Shown in pieces: positions 1 through 10,160 of a stretch of 64,000 nt of DNA (positions are counted from its first letter, which is position 1; every line of letters starts with the position of its first letter). This stretch comes from Dipteris shenzhenensis (Eukaryota; Polypodiophyta; Polypodiopsida; Gleicheniales), in the NCBI GenBank assembly GCA_047967505.1, contig CM106540.1. One strand, 5' to 3'. Both the position numbers and the translations under genes were made by a program. The notes under the pieces are model-generated. The model was not told the DNA's origin. It ran no database searches and saw only the letters and a program-made list of their open reading frames with translations.

Positions 1-765
1 AAGCTGAGCGCAGATGCAGGTGAGCTTCTGGAAGACCCTACTATGTACAGATGCATAGTAGGAAGTCTGATTTACATGACTATTACCAGGCCAGATTTGA
101 GCTATGTTGTTGGGTTGGTAAGTCAGTTTATGCAGGCTCCAAGGAAACCGCATTTGGATGCGGCTAGACGCATACTCAGGTATGTGAAGTCCACATTGCA
201 GTATGAACTATTTTATGAGGCTGGGGTTCAGATACAGTTGCATGGATACACTGATGCTGATTGGGCTGGTAGTATTTTTGATAGACGATCTACCAGTGGA
301 TATGTGTTCTCTTTTGGGAGTGCTGCAGTCAATTGGAGTAGCAAGAAACAGCCTACAGTTGCCTTGTCGAGCACAGAGGCTGAGTACAGGGGTGCAGCAA
401 TGGCTGCATGTGAGGTAGCTTGGTTGCATAAGCTACTCTATGATATGCATCAGTCTACAGATGGGCCAGTTGTCATTTATTGTGACAACATGAGCAGTAT
501 ACACTTGGCAAATAACCCAGTCTATCATGCTAGAACAAAGCACATTGAGGTGCATTATCACTATGTGTGGGAGAAGGTTTTACTAGGTCTTATTGATCTA
601 GTTTATGTCAGCGCAGAGGATCAGGTAGCTGACATATTCACGAAAGCATTGGGCGCAGAGAAGCTACGCAAGTTCAGAGACCTGCTTGGTGTGCAGGAAT
701 TGGGATTGAGCTCGAGGGGGAGTGTTGAGATATCGAGCTCCCACTCGCGAGATATGCCAGGGTGA
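1..765 (+). CDS. Copia element A: end of RT and RNase H (3' part of pol)
   Basis: The frame is open from the first base, so this is the C-terminal part of a Ty1/Copia polyprotein whose rest lies left of the window. It starts in the RT connection (GSLIYMTITRPDLSY) and runs through a complete RNase H: TDADWAG (first acidic residue), the SSTEAEY helix, YCDN and HARTKHIEVHYHY, ending with DQVADIFTKAL, the usual end of plant Copia pol. The last 40 or so codons read through the polypurine tract into the LTR, so the functional end is near 700. No internal stop is visible. RNase H removes the RNA strand from the RNA:DNA hybrid in the virus-like particle. Certain as a family; current activity cannot be judged. 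Confidence 0.93.
   Translation, partial: KLSADAGELLEDPTMYRCIVGSLIYMTITRPDLSYVVGLVSQFMQAPRKPHLDAARRILRYVKSTLQYELFYEAGVQIQLHGYTDADWAGSIFDRRSTSGYVFSFGSAAVNWSSKKQPTVALSSTEAEYRGAAMAACEVAWLHKLLYDMHQSTDGPVVIYCDNMSSIHLANNPVYHARTKHIEVHYHYVWEKVLLGLIDLVYVSAEDQVADIFTKALGAEKLRKFRDLLGVQELGLSSRGSVEISSSHSRDMPG
711..722 (+). other. Polypurine tract of Copia element A
   Basis: The run CTCGAGGGGGAG directly precedes TGTTGAGA, the first bases of the 3' LTR. This is the usual plus-strand priming site of plant Copia elements and fixes the LTR start at 723. Confidence 0.8.
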
Positions 766-819
766 CCGTTGTGTATTTATGTCACCGACTTGTTAGCTAC
801 AGATGCAGTTGGTACACCG
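723..819 (+). repeat. 3' LTR of Copia element A, left part
   Basis: The LTR begins TGTTGAGATATC and is cut after GGTACACCG by element B. The rest resumes at 8125 with CCCACGAATAATAGC. The uninterrupted order is confirmed by the second LTR copy at 8381-8721, where GGTACACCG and CCCACGAATAAT are contiguous. Confidence 0.88.
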
Positions 820-1167
820 TGACAAAATATGAAGAGGGGAGAGGAGAAGAGTGGAGATGAGGAGAGAGGGCACAGCTAGAGAGCACACCACAAATGACTA
901 ACCGTACACTAGAATTAGTTGAAAAAATAGAATATATACAAACCCTTTTAGGGTTAGGGTTAGGGGATCTAACCCTTTCCTTTATAGCACTCTATAAGGT
1001 TAGTGCTATGCACATATGATCACGTGATGGTGCTATGCACACATGATCACATGATGTTGAGCGTGAACTCTCAACACCTTCCATTAAGATCAACATCATG
1101 AAGTAGGCCTTCCCTCAAGATGATGATTCTGGGCAATCGAAGAAGGACTGAGCATTACATTCCATCA
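820..1167 (-). repeat. 3' LTR of Copia element B
   Basis: 348 bp, TG...CA, about 99% identical to 7772-8119 by eye. It contains the tandem CACGTGAT/CACATGAT block and a TTAGGG-like run. The element polypurine tract lies at 1168-1176 next to it. Confidence 0.94.
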
Positions 1168-4100
1168 CACCCCTTTAATGGGAATGTCCTTCCTCTGCAT
1201 CAAACCAAGAGCTAGTCGGTGTTTCTCGAATAGCTCTTTACCGAGTGGTTTGGTAAAGATGTCTGCAACATTTTCTTTGCTATCACAATGCTGCAGTGTG
1301 ATGTCACCAAGTAACACTCTTTCTCTAATGAAGTGCTCTCTGACATCAATGTGCTTTGTTCTGGAGTGATATACTGGATTTTTGGCCAATGCTTGAGCCG
1401 ATTGATTATCATAGTATATTGTTGTTGGCTTTGACTCATCAAAGTAATTTGTTTCTGACAATAGTCTTCTGAGCCATATAGCCTCACATGCACCTGTAGT
1501 GAGTGCTCTATATTCTGCTTCAGTCAAAGACAAAGAAACAGTTGGCTGTTTGTTTGACAACCATGATATAGCACCTTGACCAAGGAAAAATGCATATCCC
1601 TGTGTCGATCTCCTGGTCTCATGATCTCCAGCATAGTCACTATCACAGTATCCATGCAACCGTGGATGACTTCCTCTGTATTCTATCCCAAATTGTCTTG
1701 TACCTCTGATGTATCTCAAGACTCTTTTGGCTACATTCTAGTGCGACTGTTTTGGATTTGCCATAAACTGTGCTAGTGAGCTTACTGCATAACAAATATC
1801 TGGCCGTGTGATTGTCAGATATATAAGAGATCCAATGAGTTGCCTATAGTATCTGTCATTGACTGTAGGCTTTTCTGAATCTTTAGTAACTTTCAAACTC
1901 TGTTCCATGGGAGTGGCTGCAATCTTGCAATTTGCCATATGAAACTTCTTCAGGAGACTGTCAACATACTTGAGCTGACTCATGAATGTGCTATCTGAAT
2001 CTCTCCAGAACTCAATTCCAAGACAATAGTGCATAAGTCCAAGATCTTTCATGTCGAACTCTGCAGATAAGTCTTGTTTTAGTTTTCTGATGAAGCTATC
2101 CTTGCTTCCTGTCACAATCAGATCATCTACGTACAAAAGTGCAATAGTAATATCTTCCCCTTGAACTTTGTAGTAGAGAGTATGATCTGCATTGGACTTC
2201 ATGTATCCCAGATCAGCAAAATATTTGTCAATTCTGCTGTACCAACTTCTGGGTGCTTGTTTTAAGCTGTAGAGACTTTTCTTGAGATGGCAAACCTGGT
2301 TCTCCTTTCCTGGTTCAACATAACCGGCTGGTTGTTGCATGTAGACTTCTTCGTCTAGATAACCATTGAGAAATGCATTCTTGACATCGAGCTGATACAC
2401 ATTCCATTTACTGAGTGTCGCTAGTGATATCAAGAACCGTATGGAATCCATCTTTGCTACTGGAGCATAAGTCTCATCATAATCTTGACCATATTGTTGT
2501 GCAAATCCTTTTGCAACTAATCTGGCTTTGTATCTCTGAATACTGCCATCTGGATTGTACTTAACTTTGTATACCCATTTGTTGGCTATGGCCTTCTTTC
2601 CTGGTGGAAGGTCGCATAATTCCCAAGTGTTATTTTTATACAAAGCATTCATTTCTTCATTCATAGCAGTTTGCCATTCTGGCTTATCTACTGCGTCTTC
2701 AAAGTACACTGGCTCTTTTGTAGCCATGATGGTAGTCATAAGAGCATAGTTGGTGGTTTCCACCTGAATTGCTTTGCCTTTCTGAGCATATGTCAATCTG
2801 GCTGGTGGTCTGCTTTCCCTAGTAGACCGTCTGAGCTGCTGTGGCACTGCTTGGGGTGTTGCTGGCAATTCTTTCTCTTCTTCATCAACCTGTTCTGTAG
2901 ATGACTGTGAAGTCGATGCTTCTATCTCCTGTGTAGGTGAGGTTTTCCATTCTGATTCCTCATCGAAGATTACATCTCTGGAGATAATGTCTTTGCGGTT
3001 GATGGGATCATACAATTTGTATGCTTTGCTTTCTTCACTGTAGCCAACCATGATGCATTTGCGTGACTTCGCATCCAATTTTCTACGATGATCATCATGT
3101 ATGTGGGCATATGCTATGCAACCAAATATGCGGAGATACCCAATGCGTGGCTTGTGTCCAGTGAATGCTTCATAAGGAGTCATACCTTGTATCGGTTCGG
3201 TAGGAAGCCGATTAAGCAAGTAGTTAGCTGTAGCTATTGCTTCTGCCCAATACTGATTCGGAAGATGCTTTTCACTAAGCATTGCTCTAGCACTGTCTGC
3301 TAAAGTCCCATTCTTCCTTTCAGCTATTGCATTTTGCTGAGGAGTATCTGCACATGTGAATTGTCTTCGAATACCGTGAGTTTTGCAAAAGTTGATGAAG
3401 GCTGAAGACATGTATTCACCTCCTCTGTCTGATCTCATGACCTTGATCTTTCTGCCTGTTTGGTTTTCTACCATGGCTTTGAATTCTTGAAATCTGGCAA
3501 ACACTTCAGATTTCTCTTTCAGAAAGTAGACCCAACAATATCTGCTGTAGTCGTCGATGAAGGTCAAGTAATAAAGTGAACCATTGATGCTGCGGGTCTG
3601 GGCATAACCCCATAGATCTGTATGAATCAAATCAAGAATACCTCGTGCACGAGAGGTACTTCTGACAAAGTTGGTTCGCTTTTGTTTGCCGAAGCAGCAT
3701 GCTTCACAAACTTTTCCAAGAAATTGTAGCTTCGGAATCCCAATTGCCATATTTTGATTCCTTAGATCTAACAAGTACTTGAAGTTGACATGACCATATC
3801 TCTTGTGCCATTTTGCAGATAGTGGCATCTGTTGCATTTGAGCTGACATGGCATGCTTATCTGGTACTGTAGCTAGCATCCTGTATAAGCGTCCTTCCTT
3901 GACACCTTTTGCTACTAGCTGACCTCTTTTGGATTTGTCTCTGATAGTGCATTCATCACCATCGAAGATGACTTTGTAGTTGTGTTCTGTCATTTGACCT
4001 ACTGACAAAAGGTTCTTGCTGAGCTTCGGAACATAGAGTACATCTTTGAGTAATCCTTTTGTACCAGTGAAATTGTTCATAGGGATAATACCTGTCCCTT

Positions 4101-4296
4101 GAACCGGATTCGGTGTATTGTCTGCTGTGTAGATGACATTCTTTTGACCTTCTAATGGCTTCATTTCTGTGAACCATTCCTGATGATTTGTCATATGAGA
4201 TGATGCACCGCTGTCGATGTACCAAGGATCCTGTTCCACTTGGTCGACTTGATAACTGAAATCCTCTTTGGGATTGAAATCAGTGTCTAGGTGCAT
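1165..4296 (-). pseudogene. Copia element B pol: protease, integrase, RT, RNase H, broken by stops
   Basis: From 4296 the frame reads the aspartic protease (WYIDSGASSHMTN, DSG about residue 28), the integrase HHCC zinc site (HKRYGHVNF...CEACCFGKQKR), the integrase core (HTDLWG, DDYSRY, SDRGGEY, ENG-type AERKNG), RT (YQLDVKNAFLNGYLDE and catalytic LLYVDDLIV) and RNase H (YCDSDYAGD, LSLTEAEY, YYDNQSA, HSRTKHIDV, NVADIFTKPL). A single in-frame stop TAG at 1738-1740 separates RT from RNase H, which continues in the same frame to 1165. Otherwise it is full length, so it decayed recently, in line with the near-identical LTRs. It reverse-transcribes and integrates element RNA in cytoplasmic particles and the nucleus when intact. 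The initiating codon is uncertain because the gag junction is also broken. Confidence 0.94.
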
Positions 4297-4309
4297 TGTC
4301 TAGGTGCAT
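4284..4309. repeat. 13-bp tandem duplication at the gag-pol junction
   Basis: TGTCTAGGTGCAT occurs twice in direct tandem. The unit is not a multiple of three, so it shifts the frame, and the minus-strand stop at 4300-4302 lies in it. It is a local lesion inside element B. Confidence 0.9.
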
Positions 4310-4378
4310 TGTATCAGTCTGATGCAATTCTCACTTGCAAGAAACATATTGCCATGTTCATTTGCAAAATGACTGTGA

Positions 4379-5434
4379 CTAGAATGTCCACCACGATGAT
4401 TTCCTCTTCCTCGGGAATTCCCTCGGGGATTGACCGCCTTGGTCATACTGCTTCTTGCGGCAATCTCTTTCATAGTGTCCAAACTTGTGACAATAGTTGC
4501 ATTGAATGTTTGACACATTGGTGGATGCATTCCCTCGTCCTTGGAATCTTCCTCGATTGGAATGATTTCCTCTTTGCTGATTTTGATGTTGCTGAGGATG
4601 CTGCTGATGCTGATGCTGATTCTGACTTTGATTTTGTTGATGATGACCACTTTTCTGATATGATCTACCTCTGTTTCTGCCTTTGCCTCTGCTTCTGTCT
4701 GAAGCTGTGAATGCCTGATCATTAGAATGACCTTTACGTGCTTGAATGGCCTGAGTCCTGAGTTCTTCACCAAGTAGAACTGACTGAAGTTCTTCCAGTG
4801 TTGGAATTTGCCGTTGGATGGCAATACTCTGGAATAGATTCTCATATCCTTCTCCTAGTCCATTCAGGATTACTTGAACCATTTCTGCGGGATTCATAGT
4901 CTCTCCTGCTGCTGCAAGTTGATTGTTGTAGTCTTTGATGCGGAGTACATAAGCATGACCGGTTTCACTGCTGTTGCAGAAACTCTGGTTGATCTGATTT
5001 CTCAGGGTGAGAATCCTTGATGTGTTCTTGGACTCGTAGAGAGCTGTGAACATATCCCATGCTTCTTTTGATGTCTTGACTGTGTTGAGCTGTCCTAGCA
5101 TGACATCTTGCACATTCTGCTTGATCAGGTGATAGGCATACTTGTCTTTCTTATCCCATTCTGCTTGAGCTCGGGCAATGGCAGGATCTGCTACTGGTGT
5201 GGAAACTGTTTGTGTAGATGTAGATCCCGATGTAGATCCCGTTGCTGGTTCTGTGACAACAGATGGAGTAGAGCTACTGGTGGCTGGATCGGCCAATGGT
5301 CTAGGTATAGATCCATCGACATACTCCCATTTGTCCTGAAGCACAAGAATGGTCTCCATTTGGTATTTCCATGTACCGTAATTGGAGTTGTCCAACTTAG
5401 CAGATGCCTCCAGATTGAGGTTGCTAGTCGACAT
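4379..5434 (-). pseudogene. Copia element B gag with CCHC zinc knuckle, frameshifted at the 3' end
   Basis: The open frame extends to 5509, but the start MSTSNLNLEASAKLD at 5434 fits the plant Copia gag N-terminus, so I use it. Seen in order: LDNSNYGTWKYQME (the family's N-terminal WxxxM-type motif), the UBN2-like helical gag core (SKEAWDMFTALYESK, LGEGYENLFQSI), a Gln/Asn/His-rich basic stretch, and a CCHC knuckle CNYCHKFGHYERDC about 55 residues before the frame ends. The continuation to the protease lies in another frame from about 4430, so a one-base lesion separates gag from pol. Gag forms the virus-like particle and binds element RNA. It is on the same transcript as pol. Confidence 0.9.
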
Positions 5435-6189
5435 GGTGCAAACAATGTACTCAAAAAGTGTCCTGGAAAACTCTGTATGAATCAACTGCAAATACACTGA
5501 AGATGCCAAGTGAAGTCTCTGTACCGTTGTTGGTGAAGATAGAACTGCAGTAAATAAGATCTGACCTGTGTTACAAGGCTTGTGGCAATGATGCCGGGAA
5601 TAGCCAAGAGGCTTTACAAGGCTGAAAAATGATGTGCACGATGCCGTGAGATAGCCAAATAGGCTTTACAATGGTGGCATGTGTGTGTGAAATCAAGTGC
5701 TATCTGCCCACTAAATCAATCTGCAATGCCTCTGAACTCTGAAGTCTGCTCACTGAACTGATGAACGTAAGGTTTCAGGTAATGTAATGATGTGAAATCA
5801 GATGTGAGTGTATGGACTCGAGTAGGTACTAGTCGGGAATTTCGGGCATGGCTTAGATTGGCAACTTGGGGAATTCAAAGCGTCCCCTCTATGGCAATCT
5901 AGTCTACTCTGATCTAGATCTAAATCAACTGTCGATCGATGAAAGAGCAGCAAATAATTCCTTTTCCTTTGTTTTTTTTAAGTGCTGGGTCAGATGCGTC
6001 GATGTAGAGGCAAATGTGCGTGAAGAAAGTGGTTTTGTCGGTGAGGCTCAAATGTGAGTGTAACTTGCGCCGAAATGTGCGCGTGATGTAATGAGCGCGT
6101 AGAGCACGAAAAATTGAGCGACTTTCCTTTTTGGAGCACCCTCAAATTCTTTCTGGATCAAGAGATATGACTTGATCTAGGTGGAGGGG

Positions 6190-6545
6190 CAAAAGGAGTG
6201 CAAATGGTGCTCAATGATGATGTGTCACTGTGAGTCACATGCAGTGATGATGTGGCACTGTGCTTAGCAAGAGGTGTGCCAGTGAAGCTCTGTGCTGAGG
6301 TGGCAGGAGTGTGCACATGCAGTGTGTGCACAGCGTGCCTGGCAAGGGACTGTGCCTACAGGGGTCATGGACTGCTGAGGTGGCACAGATGATGTCAGCA
6401 GGGTGACATGGCAATGCTGACGTGGCACTGATGACGTGGCATAGGTGACATGGCACTGATGACGTGGCCTGATGATGTGGCAGTGTTGACGTGGCACTGT
6501 GGATAAGGGTGCCACGTGGCTGATCCTTGACCACACCTGTGTGTG
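6190..6545. repeat. Degenerate short repeat around TGACGTGGCA
   Basis: Spaced 10-15 bp units of the type GATGACGTGGCACT, GTGACATGGCACT and GTTGACGTGGCACT recur through this stretch. TGACGTGG matches the hybrid C-box/G-box core bound by plant bZIP factors (established knowledge). Whether it acts here is unknown. A reverse-complement version of the same motif lies at 12850-13190. Confidence 0.65.
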
Positions 6546-6745
6546 TGGTGACCCTGAGGATAAGGTTGGTGATAAGGCCACGTGTCTCAAGGAGGGAGAC
6601 CGAAATCTTATGAAGATTCGGATGGAATCTATGAAGATTCCGTCTCCTTCGTTGGTGGAGCTCTGTTGAAGAGGAGGCCTTCGTTAAAGGATCTCGTTGT
6701 AGGCTGCTCTAGTCATTCGGATGGAGGCTTGTAGGGGGCCGTTGA

Positions 6746-7039
<294 letters not shown>

Positions 7040-7759
7040 TAGGAGGCGTTGTTGTCCGTCAAGGCAGAGTCGATGGCGTAGGAGTCATGGAGGAGCCGCG
7101 TAGGCTTGGAGACAATGGCTTCCACTCGACGCCTGGCTCACCAACATTCGAGCCCTTCATCAACTCCAAGGTGTCCTCTACCTTCACGTCAATGCTGTTC
7201 CAGAGGCTGGACGGAAGCGGCTGTTCGTCTGTCGCAGGTGTGGGAGCAGCAGTGCAGTCTGGAGTAGGAGACTGTGCAAGCACTTGTTGGAGTGGCTGTC
7301 GAAGGCGCTGTGCTTTGTTGCTGCAGCCTTTGGAGTCTATTGAAGACTGTGAGCTGTGAGCTGTGAGTGGCCGTCGTTTTGCCAGCCGGGAGCACAAACT
7401 AGAGGCCTTGCTATAGAAGGATATTGACGGCAAAGTTGATGGAGCCTCTGACGTCGTAGATGAGCCACCGAGAGCTCTTAGATGACGTAGACATCTTGTT
7501 GACAAGCAAAAGCTTGCTGTAGCTCAATAAGCTCCGAATGCAAGAAGCTTAGGATCTCTCCCTCAACTATAGTTTTCCCACTCACAATGAGGAAAGAAGG
7601 ATGAAGAACTCTGTGAAATCTGAGAAATGTCACAAACTCTCAATAGTCTCGCAAAGAACTATATGCTCTCAATCAACCTTTCTTTCTCTCGGTACCTCTT
7701 TCTCACAGAAATCTCTTCACACTCTCAAGAATCTCAATGTCTCAACGGAAGACAAGGGA

Positions 7760-7771
7760 GCTCTGATACCA
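7760..7771 (-). other. Primer-binding site of Copia element B
   Basis: Read on the minus strand the 5' LTR is followed directly by TGGTATCAGAGC, the plant Copia primer site complementary to the 3' end of initiator Met-tRNA. Confidence 0.93.
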
Positions 7772-8119
7772 TGACAAAATATGAAGAGGGGAGAGGAGAA
7801 GAGTGGAGATGAGGAGAGAGGGCACAGCTAGAGAGCACACCACAAATGACTAACTGTACACTAGAATTAGTTGAAAAAATAGAATATATACAAACCCTTT
7901 TAGGGTTAGGGTTAGGGGATCTAACCCTTTCCTTTATAGCACTCTATAAGGTTAGTGCTATGCACATATGATCACGTGATGGTGCTATGCACACATGATC
8001 ACATGATGTTGAGCGTGAACTCTCAACACCTTCCCTCAAGATCAACATCATGAAGTAGGCCTTCCCTCAAGATGATGATTCTGGGGAATCGAAGAAGGAC
8101 TGAGCATTACATTCCATCA
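7772..8119 (-). repeat. 5' LTR of Copia element B
   Basis: 348 bp, partner of 820-1167, and the promoter-bearing copy for this minus-strand element. The CACCG target duplication follows at 8120-8124. Confidence 0.94.
7885..8010 (-). promoter_or_regulatory. Putative U3 promoter/enhancer of Copia element B
   Basis: Read on the minus strand this holds a doubled unit of about 27 bp: ATCA(C/T)GTGATCAT, followed by GTGCATAGCAC. One unit contains TCACGTGA, a palindromic G-box. It is followed by GCTATAAAGG (a TATA-like sequence), then CCCTAACCCTAACCCTAAAA (telobox-like) and a second TATA-like GTATATATTC. Order and spacing fit a U3 region. The transcription start is not known. Confidence 0.5.
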
Positions 8120-8380
8120 CACCGCCCACGAATAATAGCTGGATGACAGCTATCCTTATCTACACTAGTTCGTGGCTCAGTTAGTATGCCACCTTAGTTA
8201 GTTGAGTTTGGTTTGAGACCCACATATAGGGTTCTTCTATTTCTTTGTACTAGAGTTCTTTTTGGCTTTCACAACTAAGAAGAGGAAAACTGTTTTCAGC
8301 CTCCACCTTTGTGTGTATTCCCCCATTGTGCATGTGAGAAAGCCGCAAGTGAGACTCCTTCCCTCTCTCCCACTATCTTC
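8120..8380 (+). repeat. 3' LTR of Copia element A, right part
   Basis: Continues the LTR interrupted at 819 (8120-8124 is the duplicated target CACCG). With 723-819 it rebuilds an LTR of about 353 bp. It stops at ACTATCTTC, lacking the terminal ACA present in the copy at 8721, and runs straight into a second LTR copy. Confidence 0.87.
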
Positions 8381-8721
8381 GAGCTCCACTCGCGATATGC
8401 CAGGGTGACCGTTGTGTATTTATGTCACCGACTTGTTATCTACAGATGCGGTTGGTACACCGCCCACGAATAATAGCTGGATGACATCTATCCTTATCTA
8501 CACTAGTTTGTGGCTCAGTTAGTATGCCACCTTAGTTAGTTGAGTTTGGTTTGAGACCCACATATAGGGTTCTTCTATTTCTTTGTACTAGAGTTCTTTT
8601 TGGCTTTCACAACTAAGAAGAGGAAAACTGTTTTCAGCCTCCACCTTTGTGTGTATTCCCCCATTGTGCATGTGAGAAAGCCACAAGTGAGACTCCTTCC
8701 CTCTCTCCCACTATCTTCACA
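8381..8721 (+). repeat. Second, directly abutting LTR of the element A family
   Basis: Begins at GAGCTCCACTCGCG, so it lacks the first 12 or so bases (TGTTGAGATATC), and ends ACTATCTTCACA. It differs from the first LTR at about five positions plus two small gaps. No internal region separates the two LTRs. This is a tandem LTR-LTR junction with both abutting tips trimmed. Confidence 0.85.
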
Positions 8722-9619
8722 CTGCCTCCATGCAAATATCCTCAATTGCGATGAACAGTTCTACTGGTACTGCTTGCGCGCTGTTGGTGGACTCTTTCTT
8801 TACTCCGTTCTTCTCATTTGCAATCTTCTTTCAGCACTCATTCTGCTTGTGCCCTGCCTTGTTGCAATAGAAGCACTTGATCTTCTTCTTTCTCTTTTTA
8901 TCATCAGAAGAAGATGGGTTACTAGAGTCCTTACCCTTACCTTTCTTTGATCCGATCCAGAAAGCCGAATCTTCTCCAGTCCTCATCTTTTGACGCATCT
9001 CCTCCTCCAGAAGCATCGCGATGAAATCCTCAAAGTTGAGGGGTGGATTTCTGTTCTGCGTATTCAGTGCCGTAACAAGACCGTCGTACTTTGGTGGGAG
9101 AATCCGTATGCACCTTGGTGCTAGATTCTCGCTGGTGATGGTGATGCCAATCGCAATCATCTGATCGCGCAGATTCTTCACCCTGGTGATGAACTTCTCT
9201 CCCGCTTCAGACTCAGACAACTTCTCATTCACGATTTGAGTCTCCAGATTCTGAATCCGCATCTAATTCGTGGTCTCGTACTAATTTTTCAAGACCGTCC
9301 ATGCCTCCTCCACTGTGGTGACATGTTGAATTAACGCCATGACAGAATCACTAACACTACAGATAATAGAACACAGCGCATTTGCATTTCTTCTTGTCCA
9401 CACGAGAATCTCATCCGTAGTTGGTACTATCTATTGTCCTGCATTGGCTAGATCCGGTCTCACAACCGGCCTCACGTCCACCCCAGTAGTAGTGTCCCAA
9501 AGCTCGTATGCTCTTAGGATGGTCTTCATCTTGAACTTCCAGAGTGGATAGTTGGAGCTGCTGTCCAACTTTCCACTTTCACTGAACAGTGGGATTCGCA
9601 GTCTTGCGGGCTGGGCCAT
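8722..9619 (-). pseudogene. Copia element C gag, decayed and truncated
   Basis: On the minus strand the frame starts at 9619 (MAQPARLRIPLFSESGKLDS, then NYPLWKFKMKTIL, the Copia gag N-terminal motif). It meets a stop at 9431-9433, resumes in the same frame from 9262 (gag core with RVKNLRDQMIAIGI and FEDFIAMLLEEEM), and reaches a CCHC knuckle CFYCNKAGHKQNEC near 8834-8875, followed at once by a TGA. The frame then stays open to 8725, where the element A LTR cuts it. Protease and everything after are missing from the window. It belongs to a different Copia lineage from element B. Confidence 0.85.
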
Positions 9620-9676
9620 CTCTCACAATCTGCTCGCAAACAGAAACACACTACCAAATCTTCTTGCTAGAGTCTA

Positions 9677-9689
9677 GGCTCTGATACCA
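9677..9689 (-). other. Primer-binding site of Copia element C
   Basis: Minus-strand TGGTATCAGAGCC follows ...TTCTTACA, the end of the 5' LTR, and lies about 60 bp before the gag start. Confidence 0.85.
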
Positions 9690-10160
9690 TGTAAGAAAAT
9701 AATATAACGTCTGTGCTCAACAGATAACAAGATCTGTCGTATGCAAGAGAGAAAAAAAGATAGTATGGAGAATCAAAAAATTTGATTACTGTAGAACTGA
9801 TACAATAGATGGCACTGCCTCCCACCCATGCGCTCCTGTGAAAGAAGCTTCGATGGCATGCTGGAAACAATAGAAGACGGAGGCTGGATGCTAAGGAATT
9901 AGGGTTGTTGTAGCCAGTGATGAAATGGGCTTCACGGGCTTGCTCTCATATAGCCACCAGTCGCAGTCGGTTAGGCTCAATTGGGTGACCGATCCAGTCC
10001 GCCCAAAATTGTCGATTGGGGGTCGGTCCCGAAATAGGCCACCGACCATACGATAGAACCAGTGCACAAAACAGAGCAACTAACCTACAGGCTCCATTCG
10101 GCCCAGAGCCATCTAGTATCATCTGAGGCTCCAAACGGGCCCCGTAACTCGAGAGTGGGC
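9690..10160 (-). repeat. 5' LTR of Copia element C, outer boundary unresolved
   Basis: The LTR end at 9690 is set by the primer site. No partner LTR is in the window, so the outer end is a guess; base composition changes near 10140-10160. On the minus strand GGCTATATGAGAGCAAGC near 9940-9957 is a plausible TATA and start region. Confidence 0.5.

Noticed and set aside
7059-7505. GC-rich frames on both strands of the Copia leader as genes
   Set aside because: Open on both strands because of GC bias and low-complexity Ala/Ser/Gln codons; no domain recognised.
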